The position numbers and the translations under genes are program-made. This document shows, one piece after another, positions 6,179 to 13,366 of a stretch of 20,570 nt of DNA. The stretch comes from Lachnospiraceae bacterium UBA1748 (GTDB lineage Bacteria > Bacillota > Clostridia > Lachnospirales > Lachnospiraceae), in contig DCHQ01000010.1 of NCBI GenBank assembly GCA_002314855.1, positions 14,040 to 34,609 on the forward strand, in the 5' to 3' direction. The notes beneath the pieces are model-generated. The model was not told the origin of the DNA. It worked only from the letters and a program-made list of their open reading frames with translations, and did no database searches. How positions within the stretch are numbered: the first letter of the stretch is position 1; each line of letters opens with the position of its first letter.

Positions 6179-8419
6179 TTATTTTTCACCTGCTGAATCT
6201 TCATCAGTTTCTTTCTGAGCTGCTTCTTCTTTTTTGATATCTGCAAGATTCTGCACTTCCACAGGCATCTGTGGTGGCATCTGATTTACGATAGGAGGAG
6301 GAGTTGGCTGAGTATACGTTTTTGGTATCTCCTCATTATCCGCCTTCTTTTTCTTCTTGCTTGTACTTACTATTGCAACAATAATAACTACTACAAGAAT
6401 AACAGCAAGCACTCCACATCCAGCAATAATAACTGTCATTGGTAATGCAAATCCAGAAGACTTTTCATCCTCTTTCTCAGCATTCTTCTTATCAGTCTTG
6501 TTCTTCTTGTTTTTCTTATCCTTCTTATCAGTATCATCATCTGTATCAGCATCAGTATCATCGTCGTCATCATCATCTAAATCGTCGAGATCCTGACTTG
6601 AACCATCTAATCTGTATCCATCATCTACACCCATGATAAGACGATTGTTATGAGCATAATACTCGAAACGAGGATTTTCAATAGGGCTGTTAATATCTAC
6701 GGATTCAAGAGTTGCTGTGAACTCAGCATCTGTTCCTGCTGCAACAAGCTGAAGATACTTCTCAATACCTTCATCTCTGTCTTCTTCAAGCTCACATCTT
6801 AGCTCTTCAACACCTGCCATAGAAACAGAGTAACTAATGTAATACATTGGTGACTGGAATGTATGAGGTATTCTTACCCACTCAAGCATTTCGTCATCTT
6901 CACCATATCCCATACTAGCGAGGAATGGTGAATCATATAAATCAGTATCACCATATTCTTCACTTACTTCATAGTACAACTGATTAAGTTTTTCTACTGT
7001 AAGATTATCTGGGTCAGAGTATACTCTGTACTGGAACTCATCTTCCTTACATCCCTCAACAATAATATATACATTATTAAGAAGTGCATACATTCTCATG
7101 GCATCAGCATAATCGCCATAGAACTCATCTGCCCATTCATCATAAATAAGCTCAAGACCCTGAGAATGAATTTCTGCAAGATCAAGGTTACATCCACCAT
7201 AGTACCACTCTTCGTATGGAGCATAGTACATCTCATTGTAATGACCAAACTCATGTACTAAAGTATTGAAGTCTGTAAAGTCACCACTTGCACAGTTATA
7301 CATAAATGGAGCATTATACTGACCACTAATTGAAATTGTATAACCGCCTGGAGCCTTAGTGCTACTCTGCTCTATATCGATGAGGTTATGCTCTACCATG
7401 TATGTATATGACTCAAGCATATCATCAGACACATCAGCAAGATGAGATTCAAACATCTCCTTAGCCTCATCAACTGTTAAAGGCACATCAAACATCTCAC
7501 TTATTTCATTCTGATAATTACCATATTCATCGTATACTTCTTCGAGAAGTGGCGAATAATATAATTTAACCTGATCCTTATAATCCTTAAGACCTTCTGG
7601 TGTATATTCTCTGTCGTAGATCTTGTCATATGCATATTCAGCATAATTATCATAGCCATAGCTTCTTGCAATATTAGTACGTACCTCTACAAGCTGAATA
7701 TAAAGCTCTGCAAGTTTCTCATTCTGCTCACGTGTGATTTCATAGTAACCATCAAGGAAATCCATATAGCCTATTTCGCCACTGCCAACAGCTTCAGTCA
7801 ATTCATCTTTTGTATAATCAACACCATCGATTTCATAAGTAATCTCTTCGTTATAAATAGCATCATACTTAAGCGAAAGTTCTGTTTCTAACGAATCCCA
7901 TTCCTTCTGCTCGTCAGTCATTGGCTCATAATCCAAGATATCCTGCCACTCATCATCATCCTCAATACGATCATGAAGCACATCTGAGTTATTAGAAAGA
8001 GCTATAAGATTATACGCAATATTAATCTTATCTACTACACTTGTTGATAAATCACTATTGTTCTGAACCCATTCATCATACTCTTCGTTGTCAGCATCAA
8101 GATCTGAGTAAATATGAGCTATTGCACCATTACCCTCAAGATCATTGTAATAATCCTCCATAGCAATAATAATCTCAAGAACTTCATCAGCCTTAGATGT
8201 ATCATCAACAATATCAGGAAGATCAGCGATAATAGCATCAAAATCGCTTTCTTTCATATCAACATATTCGAAGTCTTCGAATTTAAGATCTGTATGTTCT
8301 ACATTGCTAATAAGCTTAGTATCTCTACCAGCTGCATAAACAGTAATAGATGGAACCAACAATGCAAGAGATGTGAGCATTGTAACAGATCTGATTCCTA
8401 ATTTTTTTAATCTGTTCAT
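6179..8419 (-). CDS. Secreted, membrane-anchored M3-family (PepF-like) zinc metallopeptidase
   Basis: Predicted 746-residue cell-surface metallopeptidase. It starts with a signal peptide (MNRLKKLGIRSV, a hydrophobic core, then a VYAAG cleavage-like site near residue 30). The acidic extracellular part holds the zinc motif HEFGH (389-393) and the third-ligand glutamate E416 in LAEIHSQ, 23 residues after the second histidine, as in M3 oligopeptidases. Further on, WVRIPHTFQSPMYYISYSVS resembles the substrate-pocket region of PepF enzymes. An Asp tract and then a Lys tract (about 612-645) lead to one transmembrane helix (about 657-685), KKKKK, and a Pro/Glu-rich cytoplasmic tail of about 60 residues. 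Most M3 enzymes are cytosolic, so this layout is unusual. The ATG at 8417-8419 was chosen because GAGGAGG lies 11 bases upstream and the signal peptide begins there. The substrate is unknown. No sortase motif is seen. Confidence 0.88.
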   Translation of the reverse strand: MNRLKKLGIRSVTMLTSLALLVPSITVYAAGRDTKLISNVEHTDLKFEDFEYVDMKESDFDAIIADLPDIVDDTSKADEVLEIIIAMEDYYNDLEGNGAIAHIYSDLDADNEEYDEWVQNNSDLSTSVVDKINIAYNLIALSNNSDVLHDRIEDDDEWQDILDYEPMTDEQKEWDSLETELSLKYDAIYNEEITYEIDGVDYTKDELTEAVGSGEIGYMDFLDGYYEITREQNEKLAELYIQLVEVRTNIARSYGYDNYAEYAYDKIYDREYTPEGLKDYKDQVKLYYSPLLEEVYDEYGNYQNEISEMFDVPLTVDEAKEMFESHLADVSDDMLESYTYMVEHNLIDIEQSSTKAPGGYTISISGQYNAPFMYNCASGDFTDFNTLVHEFGHYNEMYYAPYEEWYYGGCNLDLAEIHSQGLELIYDEWADEFYGDYADAMRMYALLNNVYIIVEGCKEDEFQYRVYSDPDNLTVEKLNQLYYEVSEEYGDTDLYDSPFLASMGYGEDDEMLEWVRIPHTFQSPMYYISYSVSMAGVEELRCELEEDRDEGIEKYLQLVAAGTDAEFTATLESVDINSPIENPRFEYYAHNNRLIMGVDDGYRLDGSSQDLDDLDDDDDDDTDADTDDDTDKKDKKNKKNKTDKKNAEKEDEKSSGFALPMTVIIAGCGVLAVILVVVIIVAIVSTSKKKKKADNEEIPKTYTQPTPPPIVNQMPPQMPVEVQNLADIKKEEAAQKETDEDSAGEK

Positions 8420-8460
8420 TCTAGATTCTTCCTCCTCTTTTTCTCGGCGTATATACATAA

Positions 8461-8488
8461 AATAAGACGCAGACCAAGCTGCGTCTTA
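8461..8488 (-). terminator. Probable terminator after pta
   Basis: A perfect 10-bp inverted repeat (8463-8472 with 8479-8488) and a 6-base loop, 23 bases past the pta stop on the minus strand. The downstream sequence reads TTTTATG, a short U-run, so termination may be partial and some transcripts may continue into the peptidase gene. I see no convincing promoter between this hairpin and the peptidase start. Confidence 0.7.
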
Positions 8489-8511
8489 CCTAACGCTTTA
8501 TTTTGTATAAA

Positions 8512-9519
8512 TTACATATCAATGTTCTGAGCCTGTACCGCTGTTAAAGCAACTACGCCAACGATATCCTCCCATGAACAACCTCTTGAAAGATCATTAA
8601 CTGGTCTTGCAATTCCCTGAAGCATTGGTCCATAAGCATCAGCCTTAGCAAGTCTTTCAACCAGCTTGTAAGCAATGTTTCCACAATCAAGGTTAGGGAA
8701 CACAAGTACATTAGCCTTACCACCAATTTCACTTCCTGGTGCTTTAGCCTTAGCAACCTTAGGAACAATGGCTGCATCAGTCTGAAGTTCTCCATCAAGA
8801 AGAAGCTCTGGATACTGCTCCTTAGCGATTCTTGTAGCTTCAATGACCTTCTCAACCAGTGGATGATGAGCACTTCCCTTTGTTGAATGTGAAAGAAGCG
8901 CTATGATAGGCTGACCACCTACAAGTGAATGGAAACTCTTTGCTGATGAACTAGCAATTGCAGCAAGTTCTTCTGCTGTTGGATCCTGATTAAGACCACA
9001 GTCAGAGAAAAGGAATGTACCATTCTCACCAAATTCACAATTAGGAACATCGATAATAAAGAATCCTGAAACCAGCTTAGTACCCGGTGCGGTTTTAAGA
9101 ATCTGAAGCGATGGACGAAGAACGTCCGCTGTTGCATGACAGCAACCAGCCACCATACCATCAGCATCGCCAACCTTAACCATAACAATACCAAATGTAA
9201 GATAATCACTAAGTAGTGTATCTCTAGCCTTTTCAGGAGTCATACCCTTAGCTTTACGTGTCTCATATAACACATCAACATAATAATCCAGCTTGTCTGT
9301 TGTCTCTGGATCAATGATTGTAATCCTGCTAAGATCAAGTTCGAGCCAATGAGCACCGTCTTCAATCTTCTCTCTCTTGCCGACCATAATAATATCAGCA
9401 ATATTCTCTTCGATAATGTGAGCAGCTGCAATAAGTGTACGCTTATCAGTTGTTTCAGGAAGGACTATAGTCTTTTTATCAGCTCTAGCCTTATCCTTAA
9501 TAATATCTATATAAGACAT
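8512..9519 (-). CDS. pta: Phosphate acetyltransferase
   Basis: Interconverts acetyl-CoA plus phosphate with acetyl-phosphate plus CoA; with acetate kinase it gives ATP and acetate during fermentation. At 335 residues it is the short single-domain form. Family landmarks are KKTIVLPETTDKRTL at the start, GDADGMVAGCCHATADVLRP, LSHSTKGSA, DGELQTDAA (residues 242-250), FPNLDCGNIAYK and the C-terminal GPMLQGIARPVNDLSRG. A ribosome site AAAGGAG lies 7 bases before the ATG and a good promoter just upstream. In many Clostridia acetate kinase (ackA) follows pta; here it does not, the next gene being the M3 peptidase, so ackA must lie elsewhere if present. The gene is divergent from tmcAL, whose product uses acetate. 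Confidence 0.98.
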   Translation of the reverse strand: MSYIDIIKDKARADKKTIVLPETTDKRTLIAAAHIIEENIADIIMVGKREKIEDGAHWLELDLSRITIIDPETTDKLDYYVDVLYETRKAKGMTPEKARDTLLSDYLTFGIVMVKVGDADGMVAGCCHATADVLRPSLQILKTAPGTKLVSGFFIIDVPNCEFGENGTFLFSDCGLNQDPTAEELAAIASSSAKSFHSLVGGQPIIALLSHSTKGSAHHPLVEKVIEATRIAKEQYPELLLDGELQTDAAIVPKVAKAKAPGSEIGGKANVLVFPNLDCGNIAYKLVERLAKADAYGPMLQGIARPVNDLSRGCSWEDIVGVVALTAVQAQNIDM

Positions 9520-9555
9520 ATCCAGTCTCCTTTCACTGCCAAAATCCTATGTTAT

Positions 9556-9584
9556 ATTATAATTCAAACCGTACCACTATTCAA
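9556..9584 (-). promoter_or_regulatory. Predicted sigma-A promoter of pta
   Basis: Minus strand -35 TTGAAT (9579-9584), 17-base spacer, perfect -10 TATAAT (9556-9561). The predicted transcript starts near 9549, about 30 bases before the pta ATG. Confidence 0.85.
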
Positions 9585-9691
9585 CCTCACATTGGTGCTT
9601 TCATCCACAAAAAATGCACACAAAACAAGATTAACAATATTCATTTTACAGAGCGCAATCATATATATTCAGTTTTCTTATTATGATACGC

Positions 9692-9719
9692 TTTTTAGAC
9701 TTTGTTTTTATGGTAAAAT
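9692..9719 (+). promoter_or_regulatory. Predicted extended -10 promoter of tmcAL
   Basis: Plus strand -10 TAAAAT (9714-9719) preceded by TGG, an extended -10 element, with a weak -35 TTTTTA (9692-9697) 16 bases upstream. The predicted start near 9726 leaves a leader of about 25 bases. Confidence 0.6.
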
Positions 9720-9750
9720 ACTATGCAGAAATCCATTTAAAGGAATCAGT

Positions 9751-10833
9751 ATGAAAATAGCAGGAATCATCTGTGAGCTCAATCCAGCTCATAATGGACA
9801 CAAGTATATATTTGAGCAGGCAAGAAAAGTAACTGGAGCCGACTACGTAGTTGCTGTAATGAGTGGTGACTATGTTCAAAGAGGTGAGCCAGCATTAGTT
9901 GATAAGCACACCCGCACCAAAATGGCTCTTTGCCTTGGTGCTGATGCTGTTTTCGAACTTCCTACCATGTGGGCCACTGGTTCTGCACAGTATTTCGCAA
10001 GAGGAGCCGTTTCCTTACTCTCGGCAATTGGAGCTAGCACCATTGTATTTGGTAGTGAATGTGGCGATATAGACTTATTATCCAGCCTGGAATTCACCAC
10101 TCCTAATGATGTTCTTGGAAGTGAATATATTAAAGCTATTAAACATCTTAGCTTAGATATAAAGCCCTATGCTATCACTAGAATAGGCACCGGTTATAAT
10201 GATTCTAGTACTATTTCTGGCTCTATATGTTCCGCTTCATATATCAGAGAACACCTTTCCGGTGCTGGAATAGATTCTTTAGCTGCTGTAATGCCTGATG
10301 ATGTGCGCTTATTACTTCGCGGGGAAATTCTTAATTCACGCACTGTTTCACCTGATGATATCAGTTCACAGTTATATTATAAGCTCAACCAGGAAAGTAC
10401 TAATGGTTTTGATCAGTATTTTGATGTGTATAGCGATTTATCTGATAAGCTCATTAAAAATCTTAATCAGTTCACAACTGTAACCGAGTTTGCTCACGTC
10501 ATTAAATCAAAAGACATAGCTTTTTCGCATATCAAAAGAGCTTTTTTACATATTTTGCTTGGAATCACAAACGATGATGTAAACGCAGCTATAAGCCGCG
10601 ATTACTTAACGTATATTCGACTTCTTGGTTTTAAGAAGTCACCATCTATTTTATCCGAAATCAAAAAGACATCGACCGCTCCGATCATATCGAAACTGGC
10701 CGATGCCCATAATATTTTGGATGATTTCGAAATGCAAGTTCTTACCCAGGATATAGCAAGCTCTCATCTATACAGCATGCTCTCAAAGGGACTTGTTATA
10801 AGCGAATACTCAAGACCTATTATTATCCAATAA
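9751..10833 (+). CDS. tmcAL: tRNA(Met) cytidine acetate ligase
   Basis: TmcAL (formerly YlbM) activates acetate with ATP and makes N4-acetylcytidine at the wobble base of elongator tRNA-Met, which keeps AUG decoding accurate. The protein begins MKIAGIICELNPAHNGHKY; HNGH (residues 14-17) is the nucleotidyltransferase-type ATP motif, followed by SGDYVQRGEPA (38-48), the FGSEC stretch and the SASYIRE motif of the same fold. At 360 residues it is somewhat shorter than the roughly 400 common in this family, so the C-terminal RNA-binding part may be trimmed. The start is set by AAAGGA (9739-9744) six bases before the ATG; a longer in-frame reading back to 9349 overlaps pta and lacks family sequence. 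Its stop lies only 6 bases from the convergent DUF711 gene. Confidence 0.94.
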   Translation: MKIAGIICELNPAHNGHKYIFEQARKVTGADYVVAVMSGDYVQRGEPALVDKHTRTKMALCLGADAVFELPTMWATGSAQYFARGAVSLLSAIGASTIVFGSECGDIDLLSSLEFTTPNDVLGSEYIKAIKHLSLDIKPYAITRIGTGYNDSSTISGSICSASYIREHLSGAGIDSLAAVMPDDVRLLLRGEILNSRTVSPDDISSQLYYKLNQESTNGFDQYFDVYSDLSDKLIKNLNQFTTVTEFAHVIKSKDIAFSHIKRAFLHILLGITNDDVNAAISRDYLTYIRLLGFKKSPSILSEIKKTSTAPIISKLADAHNILDDFEMQVLTQDIASSHLYSMLSKGLVISEYSRPIIIQ

Positions 10834-10839
10834 AAACCA

Positions 10840-12204
10840 TTAATTCTTAAATGAGTGAATTGGAGCTGGTATTCTACCAGTTCTGTTCACAAATGCATCA
10901 CATGAGTACTGATTAACAGGCATTACTGGGGCATATCCAAATAATCCACCAAATTCTACTACATCTCCAACCTTCTTACCAACAGCTGGAATAATACGAA
11001 CTGCAGTAGTCTTCTGGTTAATCATACCAATAGCCATCTCATCAGCAATAATACCTGAAATAGTAGTTGCCTTTGTATCACCAGGAATAGCAATCATATC
11101 AAGACCTACAGAACATACACATGTCATAGCTTCAAGCTTCTCAAGTGTAAGCGCACCTGCCTCAACAGCGTTAATCATACCCTGATCTTCGCTGACTGGA
11201 ATAAATGCACCACTAAGTCCACCTACATAACTTGATGCCATAACACCGCCCTTCTTAACCTGATCATTAAGAAGTGCAAGAGCTGCTGTTGTACCTGGAG
11301 CACCAGCGTACTCAAGACCGATTTCACAAAGAATATCAGCAACTGAATCACCAACAGCTGGAGTTGGAGCAAGTGATAAGTCAACGATGCCAAAAGGAAT
11401 ACCAAGCTTTCTTGAAGCCTCTTTAGCTACAAGCTGTCCTACTCTTGTTACCTTGAATGCTGTCTTCTTAATAGTCTCGCAGAGAACCTCAAAGCTCTCT
11501 CCTCTAACCTTCTCGAGTGCATTCTTAACAACACCTGGTCCAGAAACACCAACATTAATTATGGCGTCAGCCTCTGTAACACCATGGAAAGCACCTGCCA
11601 TAAATGGATTGTCATCTGGTGCATTACAGAATACTACGAACTTCATACAAGCCATAGAATCATTATCTTTTGAAATCTCAGCTGTTTCCTTAATAATTTG
11701 ACCAATAAGTCTTACTGCATCCATGTTAATACCAGTCTTTGTTGAACCAACATTAACTGATGAACAAATTCTCTCTGTAGCTTTAAGAGCCTTTGGTATA
11801 GAACGGATAAGCATTTCCTCTGAAGGAGTCATTCCCTTAGAAACTAATGCTGAATATCCACCAAGAAGATTAACACCAACAGCCTTAGCTGCTTCATCAA
11901 GTGTCTTAGCAATCTTCACATAATCATCTTCGCTCTTACATGCTGATGCGCCTACTAATCCAATTGGAGTAACAGAAATTCTCTTGTTAACAATTGGAAT
12001 AGCGTATTTTTTCTCTATTTCCTGACCTACTGCAACAAGATCCTTGGCTGTTGTAGTAATCTTGTTATATATATTCTTAGTAAGCTCATCAATATCTGAT
12101 GAAATACAATCAAGAAGGCTTATACCCATAGTGATTGTTCTGACATCAAGATTTTCCTTTTCAATCATCTCATTGGTCTCGAGGACCTCACGCTGTGTAA
12201 TCAT
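10840..12204 (-). CDS. DUF711 / UPF0210 (PFL family) protein
   Basis: A 454-residue protein of the DUF711 (UPF0210) family, widespread in Gram-positive bacteria and archaea, whose function has not been established; family members are structurally related to the pyruvate formate-lyase barrel but I see no glycyl-radical motif, so radical chemistry is not implied. Conserved stretches include VRTITMGISLLDCI near the start, NKRISVTPIGLVGASA, INVGVSGPGVVKNAL, DLSLAPTPAVGDSVADIL, GAPGTTAALALLNDQVKKGG and GGLSGAFIPVSED. The ATG is preceded by GAAAGG about 10 bases upstream. It follows the ACT-domain gene by 50 bases on the same strand; this pair is linked in many genomes, so the ACT protein may act as its regulator or partner. 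It is the last gene of the long minus-strand run and shows no clear terminator of its own. Confidence 0.95.
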   Translation of the reverse strand: MITQREVLETNEMIEKENLDVRTITMGISLLDCISSDIDELTKNIYNKITTTAKDLVAVGQEIEKKYAIPIVNKRISVTPIGLVGASACKSEDDYVKIAKTLDEAAKAVGVNLLGGYSALVSKGMTPSEEMLIRSIPKALKATERICSSVNVGSTKTGINMDAVRLIGQIIKETAEISKDNDSMACMKFVVFCNAPDDNPFMAGAFHGVTEADAIINVGVSGPGVVKNALEKVRGESFEVLCETIKKTAFKVTRVGQLVAKEASRKLGIPFGIVDLSLAPTPAVGDSVADILCEIGLEYAGAPGTTAALALLNDQVKKGGVMASSYVGGLSGAFIPVSEDQGMINAVEAGALTLEKLEAMTCVCSVGLDMIAIPGDTKATTISGIIADEMAIGMINQKTTAVRIIPAVGKKVGDVVEFGGLFGYAPVMPVNQYSCDAFVNRTGRIPAPIHSFKN

Positions 12205-12254
12205 TTATTTGTTACCTTTCTATTAATTGATTAATGCACTAATAAATATGATTA

Positions 12255-12527
12255 TTAGATTCTATGCATTGAATCAAAGATTTCCTCACGCTGACATTTG
12301 ATAATGACACCAATTTCCTCGCCAAGCTTAGCAAGCTCATCAGAAACATCACCAAATGATTTTGATGCATTATTAAGATCTGCGATCATCATCATATTGA
12401 AGTAGTCCTGTACGATTGTCTGAGAAATATCAAGTATATTAACGTTATTCTCAGCTAAGTATGTACATACCTTAGCGATGATACCAACTGTATCTTTTCC
12501 TACTACTGTGATAACTGTTTTCTTCAT
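12255..12527 (-). CDS. ACT-domain protein, UPF0237 family
   Basis: A 90-residue protein made of one ACT domain, a small ligand-binding fold often used to sense amino acids. It opens with KKTVITVVGKDTVGIIAKV (the beta1-alpha1 unit with the conserved glycine at the turn) and continues NVNILDISQTIVQDYFNMMM, the beta2-beta3 hairpin. There is no catalytic domain, so a regulatory or binding role is likely; its ligand cannot be read from sequence. TAGGAGA lies 8 bases upstream of the ATG. The gene sits 39 bases after the metallo-beta-lactamase gene and 50 bases before the DUF711 gene. The conserved pairing with DUF711 is the strongest clue to its job. It resembles the ACT domains of GcvR-type regulators but is shorter. 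Confidence 0.93.
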   Translation of the reverse strand: MKKTVITVVGKDTVGIIAKVCTYLAENNVNILDISQTIVQDYFNMMMIADLNNASKSFGDVSDELAKLGEEIGVIIKCQREEIFDSMHRI

Positions 12528-12566
12528 TTTAATTTTCTCCTAAATATATATTTAATAATTAATATA

Positions 12567-13364
12567 CTAAAATTCTATATATGCCGAAGGCTCATATCTT
12601 GAAGCTACCTGAATATCAAAATCATCGGCACAATATTCACTTCCTGACATATTAACTTCCATCCTGACAGCTTCATAAGCAAGATCCGGCATGTTGTTTT
12701 CTTCACTAAGATGACTAAGTACTACCGCTTTCATTTTATCATGAAGAATAGTATCCAGAAGTCTTCCTGCTGTCTCATTAGAAAGATGACCATACTTACC
12801 AAGTATTCTTCGCTTAAGTTCATAAGGATATCTACCCATCTCAAGCATACGAACATCATGGTTAGCCTCTAGAAATAATACATCAAGACCCTTCATATAT
12901 TCAACTATATATTCATCATAACAGCCTAAATCTGTGATAACTGCACAATTTTTATTGCCATTAGACACTTTGTATGCACAAGGCTGAGCCGCATCATGAC
13001 TGGTTTTGATAGAAGTAACCTCAAGATCACCAATCATCATGCTCTCATCATAACCTATAGGCTGAAAAAGCGAATAATCTATTTTTCCTAATGATTTATA
13101 TCTTTTAACTGCTTCTAGAGTTCCCTCTGTACCATATACCTTTACTGGATATTTTCTAAGGAATACACCAAGTCCACCTATATGATCAGAATGTTCATGC
13201 GTAATAAATATACCATCAATATCATTTCCGCATATATCAAGGCCCTCTAAACCTTGCTCCATTCTTTTTTTACTTATACCTGTATCTATAAGAATGTGTG
13301 TATTGTCACTTCCTACGTATATAGAATTACCACTGCTGCCACTGGCAATAGCCTTCATTCTCAT
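12567..13364 (-). CDS. Metallo-beta-lactamase fold hydrolase, WalJ/YycJ-like
   Basis: A 265-residue metallo-hydrolase of the YycJ/WalJ type. The N-terminus MRMKAIASGSSGNSIYV is the group hallmark. Metal ligands are visible in THEHSDHIGG (H56, H58, D60, H61), then in TSHDAAQPCAY, ITDLGCYDE and LSHLSEENN. YycJ proteins are described as DNA nucleases linked to mismatch repair in Bacillus, and in Bacillus the gene usually sits in the walRK cluster; here no walRK genes are present and it lies in the polA operon instead, which would fit a repair nuclease. It starts two bases after the stop of the FtsA-like gene. Methionine 3 is a possible alternative start. Assignment to the fold is firm; the exact substrate is inference. 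Confidence 0.93.
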   Translation of the reverse strand: MRMKAIASGSSGNSIYVGSDNTHILIDTGISKKRMEQGLEGLDICGNDIDGIFITHEHSDHIGGLGVFLRKYPVKVYGTEGTLEAVKRYKSLGKIDYSLFQPIGYDESMMIGDLEVTSIKTSHDAAQPCAYKVSNGNKNCAVITDLGCYDEYIVEYMKGLDVLFLEANHDVRMLEMGRYPYELKRRILGKYGHLSNETAGRLLDTILHDKMKAVVLSHLSEENNMPDLAYEAVRMEVNMSGSEYCADDFDIQVASRYEPSAYIEF

Positions 13365-13366
13365 AA

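Noticed and set aside
6357..6636. Ser- and His-rich plus-strand frames opposite the peptidase tail
   Set aside because: They mirror the Asp/Lys tract codons of the peptidase gene and have no start signals.
9349..9750. N-terminal extension of tmcAL by 134 residues
   Set aside because: It runs through pta on the opposite strand and across both promoters; the family N-terminus and a good ribosome site are at 9751.
10863..10883. Hairpin as terminator of tmcAL
   Set aside because: A 9-bp stem with a 3-base loop exists, but it lies inside the DUF711 coding region and is not followed by a U-run on the plus strand.
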